Shown: positions 18,821 to 25,880 of the stretch, piece after piece
How positions within the stretch are numbered: position 1 is the first letter of the stretch
Layout: the number at the start of each line of letters is the position of its first letter
Assembly: GCF_017086405.1 (NCBI RefSeq)
Contig: NZ_CP070974.1
Coordinates: 62,001 to 126,000, forward strand
DNA: 64,000 bases
Source of the DNA: Mycobacterium gordonae
GTDB taxonomy: Bacteria > Actinomycetota > Actinomycetes > Mycobacteriales > Mycobacteriaceae
Reading direction: 5' to 3'
The notes under the pieces: model-generated
What the model was told of the DNA's origin: nothing
Seen by the model: the letters and a program-made list of their open reading frames with translations, nothing else
Databases searched by the model: none
Made by a program: the position numbers and the translations under genes

Positions 18821-18868
18821 TGATCCGGTGATCCGGTGATCCGGTGATCCGGTGATCCGGTGATCCGG
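18821..18868 (+). repeat. Six tandem copies of TGATCCGG
   Basis: An uninterrupted 8-bp repeat, six copies (48 bp), about 60 bp after the PE_PGRS stop. It is intergenic and could vary in copy number by slippage. Confidence 0.95.
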
Positions 18869-18886
18869 TGGCTGGTGCTGACCATC

Positions 18887-18930
18887 GCCCGGCACCTCTA
18901 AGAGGCGTCATTCGTCCGTTCTTGGCCCCC
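18887..18930 (+). terminator. Small hairpin motif shared with the end of the Shedu gene
   Basis: GCCCGGCACCTCTAAGAGGCG folds as CCTCT-A-AGAGG. The same motif with one change occurs at 30370-30390, followed there by T6. It is a candidate terminator. Here the following tract (CATTCGTCCGTTC) is only weakly T-rich. Confidence 0.4.
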
Positions 18931-18934
18931 GGAC

Positions 18935-19038
18935 TGTCAAGGCGGTGAGAAACAGCGGTGCCCGTTCCGCTATATGCCGGGCAACCCGGCTACCGCCCAG
19001 GGCTCGACCGCAACGCTGACGGCGGCGCCTGCGAATGA
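18935..19038 (+). pseudogene. Excalibur-domain fragment
   Basis: Near-identical in DNA to the last 100 bp of the HNH/Excalibur gene at 9510-10508, but frameshifted: only the end reads YAGQPGYRPGLDRNADGGACE, with the terminal Glu and TGA kept. It is a partial duplicate. Confidence 0.8.
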
Positions 19039-19126
19039 TCTGCGGGGCCCCTCGGCATCTGCGCGTCAGCTGACTGTTTCCGCGAAAAATGTGGGCGGTG
19101 GTCTATCGCCACGAGGCTTAGGATGA

Positions 19127-19312
19127 AGTGGTCCGCGCACCGTTCGCCTGGCTATCCGAACCAATGCACTGGTCCAGCTCAACGCCGTGTTGCCGGCGCT
19201 CGGTGTCAAGGACGAGCCGACTGGCTTCGAATTCGACGTCATCGGCCCGTCGGTCATTCGGTCGCACGCCATGGCCGTGGATCGACGCCCCAAGACCTGG
19301 GGTCTGGCTTAG
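19127..19312 (+). pseudogene. C-terminal gene remnant, family unknown
   Basis: A 61-codon frame with no start reads TVRLAIRTNALVQLNAVLPA and ends in VIRSHAMAVDRRPKTWGLA. The codon usage is mycobacterial. It looks like the end of a protein whose 5' part was lost; a stop lies directly upstream in frame. I do not recognise it. Confidence 0.45.
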
Positions 19313-19441
19313 AGGAGTGGTGCCGCCGCTTGGCTGGCTTCAACGAAGTAGTGCTGTCGCGTTTGCCGGTCCCAGGTTTGTCGGAATAGCGGCAACGCGT
19401 CCGACCTGTCGGTCGGTATGCGGGGAGCTTGTGAGGCGCTC
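19313..19441 (+). ncRNA. Candidate IS110 bridge-RNA region with hairpin
   Basis: IS110-family elements are known to express a structured bridge RNA from the non-coding end next to the recombinase gene. Directly before this recombinase is a perfect 6-bp hairpin CCGACC-TGTC-GGTCGG (19401-19416) within about 130 non-coding bases. The element ends and the target/donor loops could not be defined by eye. Confidence 0.35.
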
Positions 19442-20566
19442 ATGGTTGTTATCGGGGTCGACACGCACAAGAAGACTCATACATTGGTGGGTGTCGATCC
19501 CGGTGGCCGAAAACTTGGCGAACTGACGGTGCCCGCGACGACGGCCGGACACCGCAAGGCGTTCGGCTGGGCCCGAGAGAGTTTCGAGATCGAGCTGACC
19601 TGGGGTATCGAGGATTGCCGAAATCTGTCGCGGCGGCTTGAACAGGATCTGCTGGACGCCGGCCAACGGGTAGTTCGAGTTCCGCCGCACCTGATGGCTC
19701 GCACTCGCGCCTCAGCGCGGACCCGCGGAAAGTCAGATCCCATCGATGCGCTGGCCGTGGCACGCGCGGTACTGCGAGAACCTGATCTACCGATGGCAAC
19801 CCATGATGAGGTTTCCCGCGAGCTAAAACTACTGGTGGACCGTCGCGAGGACCTGGTCTCACAGCGGTCCGCTACGACCAACCGATTCTTATGGCGGGTA
19901 CATGAACTCGACCCTTCTCACGCGCCCAAATCCCGCTCGTTGGATCGGACGAAAACAGTGAAGGCGCTTCACGGATGGCTGACTACACAGCCTGGGCTGG
20001 TCGCCGAACTGGCCCGCCAAGAGCTAAGTGACATCACACGCCTCACGCTCGAGATTGAAGCTCTCGAAAGTCGCATCGGCATTCGGGTGCGAACGCACGC
20101 ACCCTCACTACTAGGGATCTACGGCTGCGCAGAACTGACCGCGGCAAAGATCGTCGGCGAGACCGCCGATGTCTCCCGGTTCCGAAGCGAGGCCGCATTC
20201 GCCTCCTACGCCGGATTGGCGCCGACTCCGCGGTGGTCAGGGCAGGCGCGGATCTACATGGTGGGCTCCCGGTCGGGAAATCGGCAGCTGAACACCGCTT
20301 TGTATCGGATAGCCCTGGTGCAAATCAGTCATCCCAGCGCCGGCCGCTCGTACTACGAGAAGCGTTGCGATGCACATCAGGACTCACCTACTGAGGCCAT
20401 CCGCCGCCTGAAACGGCGGATAGCCCGAACGGTGTTCGCCCGTTTGCGCGCTGATCGTGAGAACCGACCGACGACGCGTCGTCCCCTGACATCTTTTCCT
20501 GAGCTCGAGCAGGTCAACGCGCAGTGGGCCGATGCCCTGGCAGGCTTTGGAGTGCACGCGCCTTGA
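19442..20566 (+). CDS. IS110-family transposase (DEDD recombinase)
   Basis: This 374-residue protein, taken from ATG 19442 (an in-frame ATG at 19418 lies in the probable RNA region), has the N-terminal RuvC-like DEDD domain: GVDTHKKTHTLVGVD, WGIEDC, and SDPIDALAVARA. The C-terminal Tnp20 domain follows: LLGIYGCAELTAAKIVGE, FASYAGLAPTPRWSGQ, GNRQLNTALYRIAL, with the Ser-Gly of the catalytic segment. Such enzymes integrate a circular intermediate without inverted repeats, guided by a bridge RNA. The frame is intact. Exact element ends are not resolved. Confidence 0.92.
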   Translation: MVVIGVDTHKKTHTLVGVDPGGRKLGELTVPATTAGHRKAFGWARESFEIELTWGIEDCRNLSRRLEQDLLDAGQRVVRVPPHLMARTRASARTRGKSDPIDALAVARAVLREPDLPMATHDEVSRELKLLVDRREDLVSQRSATTNRFLWRVHELDPSHAPKSRSLDRTKTVKALHGWLTTQPGLVAELARQELSDITRLTLEIEALESRIGIRVRTHAPSLLGIYGCAELTAAKIVGETADVSRFRSEAAFASYAGLAPTPRWSGQARIYMVGSRSGNRQLNTALYRIALVQISHPSAGRSYYEKRCDAHQDSPTEAIRRLKRRIARTVFARLRADRENRPTTRRPLTSFPELEQVNAQWADALAGFGVHAP

Positions 20567-20588
20567 TAGCGCGCACGGATCCAGAGCA

Positions 20589-21332
20589 TCAGCCGTCACG
20601 GCGCCGTAACCGATGTTTGGCCGCGTCTTCGGACAGCCCTACTTGATCTATGCCGTCTGGCTGCTGTTGCTTGTACTGGTCGTCGAACGCCGGCACCGAA
20701 TCGGTGGTCGCAGGTTGTACATCCTCGACCGCAGGAAGGACCTGTGTGCAGTCCAGATCAACCGGTCGTGTCGCTCCTTGGGTAGCGGATTGAGCTTGGG
20801 CGGGCGGGCGATCAGCGGGGCTGTTGGCTCCCGAGGGTGCAGAGCCCGCGCTGGGCAGGTGCTCGCCCATCTGCCGGAGCTGACGCAGAGTCGATTCAAC
20901 ACGGCGTACCGCGAGGTCTCGGGCCTCATCGATCACTCGGGCCTCGGCGTCGCGGCGGGCCGCATAGTCCATATCGACGCGGCGAACGGCTCGAAGATCG
21001 TCGTTTGCCGAGCTTGCGATTCGCTGCAGATCAACCTTGAGGTACCTCGCGAGCGTCGCAGTCTCAGGTTTGCCATTCGACAATTCCTCAGGCCACAAAC
21101 CGCCGATCACCCAGGGAGTGCAATCGATCGGAGCGCTGAAAGTAGGCACCGACAGCGATTCCTGGGTCGCTCGACGAAGCCGCTGACGTGCCGAAATCCG
21201 ACGGAACATCCCCACCGGGTAAGAGTAGCGGTATCGGCCCCCGCGCCTCGGCGGTGCACATTTCCAGCCGAGGTTTCCTGTTTTGAGGAGCGCTCGTTCT
21301 GGCGCATCTTTAGGGTCAGCCCGATTGACCAC
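20589..21332 (-). CDS. Hypothetical protein with helical, Pro-rich C-terminus
   Basis: The longest frame is 247 residues from GTG 21332. An internal ATG at 21209 (MFRRISARQRLRRATQ) is an equally likely start and leaves 206 residues. The middle part (about 80-165) is predicted helical and charged (ARYLKVDLQRIASSANDDLR, ARRDAEARVIDEARDLAVRR), possibly a coiled coil. The last 80 residues are Ala/Pro/Gln-rich and low complexity. No signal peptide or catalytic motif is seen. It lies about 95 bp downstream of another minus-strand frame and may be co-transcribed with it. I do not recognise the family. A plus-strand alternative frame across it has poorer codon use. Confidence 0.5.
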   Translation of the reverse strand: MVNRADPKDAPERALLKTGNLGWKCAPPRRGGRYRYSYPVGMFRRISARQRLRRATQESLSVPTFSAPIDCTPWVIGGLWPEELSNGKPETATLARYLKVDLQRIASSANDDLRAVRRVDMDYAARRDAEARVIDEARDLAVRRVESTLRQLRQMGEHLPSAGSAPSGANSPADRPPAQAQSATQGATRPVDLDCTQVLPAVEDVQPATTDSVPAFDDQYKQQQPDGIDQVGLSEDAAKHRLRRRDG

Positions 21333-21427
21333 TTAGAGAGTGATCATTGTCCGCCGGGCGACTGAATACCGGTAACCCTGCTTTCGATTCCCGCAAATTC
21401 CTCCGCTGGCGCGAGGGGTTACGCGAG

Positions 21428-21817
21428 TCACGACGTCCAGGGGATGCGTATGCCGAGGAGGGAGAACAACTCATTTACCTGTGCGGGGAACCCTGTCGTT
21501 TCGTGGCTGTACTGGATGCGCGACAAAATCATTTGGTCGTTGAGAACTCGGAGCTCCCGCCGCCGTCGCTGTTCGGTACCTGGTTCAAGGATGCCAAGGG
21601 CGGATTCCAAACCGGTCTCGACGATTACGACTTTGGCTTTGATTGCGCGGTCGGCGAGGTCTCGCTGAATTCGCGCTTTTACCCCGGTCTGATCGCCGTC
21701 CGCGACGACGACGAATTTTGGGACCGTGTCGGATTGCGCCCACAGCGCTTCGGCGATCGGCCCGAAGTTTGACGGCCCTCCCACGGGACTTGCGGATGGG
21801 AAGCCTAGATTAAGCAT
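21428..21817 (-). CDS. Hypothetical protein with TOPRIM-like segment, start uncertain
   Basis: This 129-residue frame has strong mycobacterial codon bias (GTC, ATC, TTC), unlike the overlapping plus-strand frame at 21347-21772. Residues about 32-60 (PKFVVVADGDQTGVKARI, then AKVVIVETGLESALG) resemble the acidic core of a TOPRIM or similar alpha/beta domain. No ribosome site precedes the ATG, and the frame stays open upstream only to 21868. It may therefore be the 3' part of a larger gene lost before the IS481 element inserted at 21936. Overlong nuclease (OLD) C-terminal domain is one possibility. The evidence is weak. Confidence 0.45.
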   Translation of the reverse strand: MLNLGFPSASPVGGPSNFGPIAEALWAQSDTVPKFVVVADGDQTGVKARIQRDLADRAIKAKVVIVETGLESALGILEPGTEQRRRRELRVLNDQMILSRIQYSHETTGFPAQVNELFSLLGIRIPWTS

Positions 21818-21935
21818 CGGTCCATGCAGGCGGTTGCTAGGGGTGCCTACATCGTCGGACCAACGGATTCACATCAATCCGTGGTGTAAAACACTTGAAC
21901 TCGCGGCGATGCGAAACAGGCTGCAGCACAACGCC

Positions 21936-23919
21936 TGTCAATGTGAAGGTTCAAGACATGTTGGACGGCAAGGGTTCTGGACATCCTTGACGGGTTCAGC
22001 AGATGGTTGACGGTCTGGTTTGATGCTCGTTCTGTGAGTGATGAGACGGCCAGCGGTTCCGCTGATTGGGTGACCGAGCACAGGTATCGCGCGGTCCTTC
22101 AGGTACGAGATGGGGTTTCAAAGAGCCAGGTGGCACGGGAATGTGGTGCGTCGCGGCAGTCCGTGCATTCATGGGTCGTCCGCTATGAGACCCTAGGCTT
22201 GCCGGGCTTGGCCGATCGATCGCGTCGGCCGTTGACGTCGCCGAATGAGCTGCCGGCGACGGTGGTGGCGATGGTCTGCGAATTGCGCCGAACCTATCCC
22301 CGTTGGGGCGCTCAACGCATCGTTCACGAGTTGGCAGTGCGCGGTGTGGAGGCGCCTCCGTCGCGGTCGAGCGTGTACCGAATCCTGGTGCGGCACGGGC
22401 TGGTGGCTGCGCAGGCGCAAAACCACAAACGCAAGTACCGACGCTGGCAGCGCGACGCCCCGATGCAGCTGTGGCAGATCGACATCATGGGCGGGGTGTT
22501 TCTGGCCGATGGCCGTGAGTGCAAGTTGGTCACTGGTATCGATGACCATGCCCGGTTCGTGGTGATGGCTACCGTCGTCGCTGAGCCCTCGGCACGCGCA
22601 GTCTGCGCAGCCTTCACCGCAGCAATGTCCGCTTACGGTGTGCCGTCAGAAGTGCTGACCGACAACGGGAAACAATTCACAGGACGGTTCACCAAGCCGT
22701 ATCCAGCCGAGGTTTTGTTCGAGCGGATCTGTCGCGAGAACGGCATCACAACGCGCTTGACCAAACCCCGATCGCCGACGACGACTGGCAAGATCGAACG
22801 CTTTCATAAGACGCTGCGCCGCGAGCTCCTGGATGCCGCTGGCCCCTTTGTGAGCGTTGAAGCGGCCCAGGGGGCGATCGATGCCTGGGTGCACGGCTAC
22901 AACTACAGTCGCCCGCACCAGTCTTTGGGGATGGCAACACCGGCGACGGTATTTCGACCGGCGCCCATCGAGGTGGTTCCGCCGATGCCGGTGGTGACCG
23001 GCCCACTGGTTCCCGACATCGTCGAGGTCATCGTTCCGCGGCGACCCAAGAAGCAACTCGCGCTCGCAGAGCAGTCCTTCAACAGCACCATCCACGCCGT
23101 CGAGTGGGAGACCGTCCTGACGCCGCGAGCGCGCCTTCTGCTCCCAGGTGATCAGCAGTTCAAGTTCACCACCGCGCTAGCCCGACGCGAGGTCACGGTA
23201 TGGGCCAGCGACCGCAGCATCCACGTCGTGCTCGACGGTGCGGTGATACGCACGCGACCGTCACGGCTGTCCGAACACGATCTGCGCGATCTGCTGCGGC
23301 GCGGTGCACGGATAGCGGGACCAGAGCCAGCGCGCGGCGCGGTCACCGTTGACATGCTGACTAAAAGCGCGGTGATCGAAGTCGCGCGCACCGTCTCCCG
23401 CGACGGGTGCATCGGCCTGGGTGGTCACAAGGTGCTGCTGGAGTCGACATTGGTAGGCCAGCGCGTCACCGCACGCTTCGAGGGCACTCTGATGCACATC
23501 GTGGTCAACGGCAGACTGGTCAAGACGCTGCCCGCGCCGCTGCCGGCGGATCATCGCGCGGCCCTGCGCGGAGCACGGCCCACCTCGGACCCCTTGCCAC
23601 CGCCGGCGCCCCCGCACCGGGCTATGCGACGTGTCGCGGCTAACGGCACGGTCACTGTCGCCGGCCAACGGCTACGCGTTGGACGCAGCTACCAAGGGCA
23701 AACGGTCGCAATAACCATTGAAGACACAGTCTTTCGCGTCTTCATCGACGGAAATGAGATCTGCACCCACGCGAGAAGAACTGACAGCGACATCACCATC
23801 TTCAAGGCTTACCCTCGCCGCCGTAGCATCTAGCCGCAGCCGACATACACGCAGACCGAATCCGTCAACAATGTCCTGAAGCAGGACCGTCAAGCATGTC
23901 CTGAAACCGCACACGGACA
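21936..23919 (+). mobile_element. IS481-family insertion sequence (1,984 bp)
   Basis: Long imperfect inverted repeats of about 60 bp start with TGTC-nn-TGTG at both ends. Each end carries two copies of a motif close to TTCAGGACATGCTTGACGG, probably transposase-binding sites. A 5-bp target duplication ACGCC flanks the element (21931-21935 and 23920-23924). It contains one intact transposase gene. Confidence 0.9.
22034..23833 (+). CDS. IS481-family DDE transposase with long C-terminal extension
   Basis: This protein of about 599 residues is taken from GTG 22034. Helix-turn-helix domains (SKSQVARECGASRQSVHSWV and the following LADRSRRP region) precede the rve domain. DDE residues are visible in LWQIDIMGG, VLTDNGKQF and GKIERFHKTLRRE, followed by YNYSRPHQSLGMATPA. 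About 270 further residues, with repeated beta-like units (REVTVWASDRSIHVVLDG; GQRVTARFEGTLMHIVVNG; GQTVAITIEDTVFRVFIDG), form a C-terminal extension absent from short IS481 enzymes. It probably forms three small beta-barrel modules. The frame is intact and flanked by matching inverted repeats. Confidence 0.9.
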   Translation: MSDETASGSADWVTEHRYRAVLQVRDGVSKSQVARECGASRQSVHSWVVRYETLGLPGLADRSRRPLTSPNELPATVVAMVCELRRTYPRWGAQRIVHELAVRGVEAPPSRSSVYRILVRHGLVAAQAQNHKRKYRRWQRDAPMQLWQIDIMGGVFLADGRECKLVTGIDDHARFVVMATVVAEPSARAVCAAFTAAMSAYGVPSEVLTDNGKQFTGRFTKPYPAEVLFERICRENGITTRLTKPRSPTTTGKIERFHKTLRRELLDAAGPFVSVEAAQGAIDAWVHGYNYSRPHQSLGMATPATVFRPAPIEVVPPMPVVTGPLVPDIVEVIVPRRPKKQLALAEQSFNSTIHAVEWETVLTPRARLLLPGDQQFKFTTALARREVTVWASDRSIHVVLDGAVIRTRPSRLSEHDLRDLLRRGARIAGPEPARGAVTVDMLTKSAVIEVARTVSRDGCIGLGGHKVLLESTLVGQRVTARFEGTLMHIVVNGRLVKTLPAPLPADHRAALRGARPTSDPLPPPAPPHRAMRRVAANGTVTVAGQRLRVGRSYQGQTVAITIEDTVFRVFIDGNEICTHARRTDSDITIFKAYPRRRSI

Positions 23920-24104
23920 ACGCCAACTGGTAACGGTGCGTGCCCAGCAGGTGCGAGTTGCCGCGGTGAGGGAGCGCCCTCCGTGTGGCGTTAGAGTCGA
24001 AGTGTTTGCGGAGCTGCTGCGAGGTGAGCGAGAAGAGCAAGTAGCTCACTAGACACAACACGCACGACAAGACGGCCTGAGAGGGCCGGCTTTGCTGGTC
24101 ATGG

Positions 24105-25388
24105 TGGCGAGTCCCCGTTACTGAGTCCACCCCGTTTTGGAGTCGGGTTTGTTTGATCCGGATTCAGTTGATCTCGCAGGCCACCGGGGTGTGGGTGTGC
24201 CGGCAAGCCGCAGCGTACTCGGCGGGGGTTCGATAGCCCAGCGCCGAATGGCGGTGTCGGTGATTATGTTCGTGCTTGAAATCGCCGATCACCACGCGGG
24301 CCTCGAACAGGGTGTTCCAGTGGTTGCGGTTGAGGCACTCCTTACGTAGCCGGTTGTTGAACGACTCGATATGCCCATTGATCCACGGGCATCCTGGTGG
24401 GATGTAGAGCAGGCCGGTTTTGTTCTCGCAGAATCGTTGCAGCGCTTGGGAAACCAGCTCCGGGCCGTTGTCCATGCGCAGCACCTTCGGCGGTCCGCCG
24501 GCCACCGCGAACGCCGTCTCGAGTTCGGTCACGAGACGTTCGGCGGTGATGGAGCGCTCCACGATGTTCAGCAGCGACTCGCGGGTGTGCTCGTCGAGCA
24601 TCGAGGCGATCTTGATGGCCTTGCCGTCGGTGGTGGAGTCGAACTGGAAATCGATCGCCCACACCACGTTCGGTGCATCGGCTACCACCGGCGGGACCGA
24701 GGACACCCCAGACCGCTTACGCGGCGAGCGGATCTTGACCTGCAGGCCCTCCTCGCGCCACAGCCGATGGACTTTCTTCTGGTTGACCTCACGACCCACG
24801 TCGTAGCGCAAGGCCGCCCAGGCGCGCCGGAACCCGTGGCAGGGGTGTTTGGTGGCGTAGGAGCGCAGCCAGGCTCGCATCTGGGCGTCTGGATCATCCG
24901 GAGTCTGCGCCGCGGGCAAGCGGCGGTAGGTGGAGCGGGCCAGCCCAACGGCCTTGCACGCCAGTCGTTCCGACATACTCAGCGTGTCCTTGAGCATGTC
25001 CACGGCGCGCCGCTTGGCAGCTGGGCTCAGAATTTTCCCTTCGCGACCTCCCGCAGCGCGTCCTTCTCCAGTTCGGCCTCGGCCAGCAGCCTCTTCAAGC
25101 GCGTGTTCTGCTCGCGCAACTCCCGTAGCTCTTTGGCGGCGTCGGTGTCCATGCCGCCGTAGGCGCGGCGCCAGTTGTACAGCGTGGCGGCTGAGACACC
25201 CAACTCGGCAGCGATCTCGTCACCGGTCTTGCCTTCAGCAGCCAGCTCGTCCGCGCGGCGCAACTTGCGCACGATGTCCTCCGCGGAATGCCGCTTACGA
25301 CCAGCCATGTGTTTCATCGTCCCTTCCAGCCCGACCTCGGGCCACAGGACTCTAAAACAAGCTGGACTCATTCACGGGGAACACGCCA
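24105..25388 (-). mobile_element. IS3-family insertion sequence, copy 2 (inverted)
   Basis: Same length (1,284 bp) and coding sequence as the copy at 3056-4339, in opposite orientation. It has its own 4-bp target duplication, ATGG (24101-24104 and 25389-25392), so it inserted independently. The flanking 185 bp on the left and 215 bp on the right hold no recognisable gene. Confidence 0.93.
24164..25317 (-). CDS. IS3-family OrfAB transposase, copy 2
   Basis: Identical in translation to the transposase of copy 1: OrfA from ATG 25317, OrfB ending at 24164, with the slippery G GGA AAA at 25039-25033 on the minus strand joining the frames by -1 slippage. DDE residues are complete. The two identical copies could supply transposase to each other, and together they form a 22-kb inverted-repeat pair. 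Confidence 0.9.
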
Positions 25389-25604
25389 ATGGCATGGCAG
25401 CAGGTTCGTTGGTAATATGGGCTACATGTCGTTAGCCAGATTGGTGCTTCACCGAAACTAGACGAGTCTTGTCGTCCCGTCACAGAGCGGCAGGGGCAGG
25501 ACTCGCGAGGGAAGTGACCACACCTTCTCTCGTTTCATCATCGCGTGCGTATTGCTACCGCCTCATGCGGTTCGATGTTGATTTCGGGTTGAAAGCAGGC
25601 ATCT

Positions 25605-25793
25605 GTGGTTGCCACCTCTGTAGTTCTTCTGTTCGTGCTGCTTCTTGTCGGCCTAGTCCTGGTGGGCTTCAAATATGGGCCTATCCAATCCTGGCGAATG
25701 AATGTGAAGGTTTGCTTCCTTCGTTTCGAAATGGATGTCCAATCCCACCACGAGCGTAAAGAGGCTGAAAACAATAGCCGCCGCCGAAGTTAG
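25605..25793 (+). CDS. Small single-pass membrane protein
   Basis: A 62-residue frame from GTG 25605 begins MVATSVVLLFVLLLVGLVLV, one strong transmembrane helix. A cytoplasmic tail of about 40 residues, rich in charge, follows (FEMDVQSHHERKEAENNSRR). No family is recognised. It is convergent with the nuclease gene at 25881-28931, and no ribosome site is obvious. Coding status is uncertain. Confidence 0.45.
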   Translation: MVATSVVLLFVLLLVGLVLVGFKYGPIQSWRMNVKVCFLRFEMDVQSHHERKEAENNSRRRS

Positions 25794-25880
25794 TGAATTC
25801 GCTTGTAGTGCAATACAACTCGGCGTAGTTAACTGGTAACGGTGCGCGTTCGATAGGTGTTAGTTACCACTACTACTTAC

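Noticed and set aside
20613..21365. 250-residue plus-strand frame
   Set aside because: Cys/Arg-rich and opposite the frame at 20589-21332, which has better codon use. The choice is not certain.
21347..21772. 141-residue plus-strand frame (MSAGRLNTGNPAF...)
   Set aside because: Codon third positions favour the minus-strand frame at 21428-21817. Kept as a lesser possibility only.
3056..25388. Composite transposon formed by the two IS3 copies
   Set aside because: Each copy has its own 4-bp target duplication, so they inserted separately; a composite unit would show one duplication at the outer ends only.
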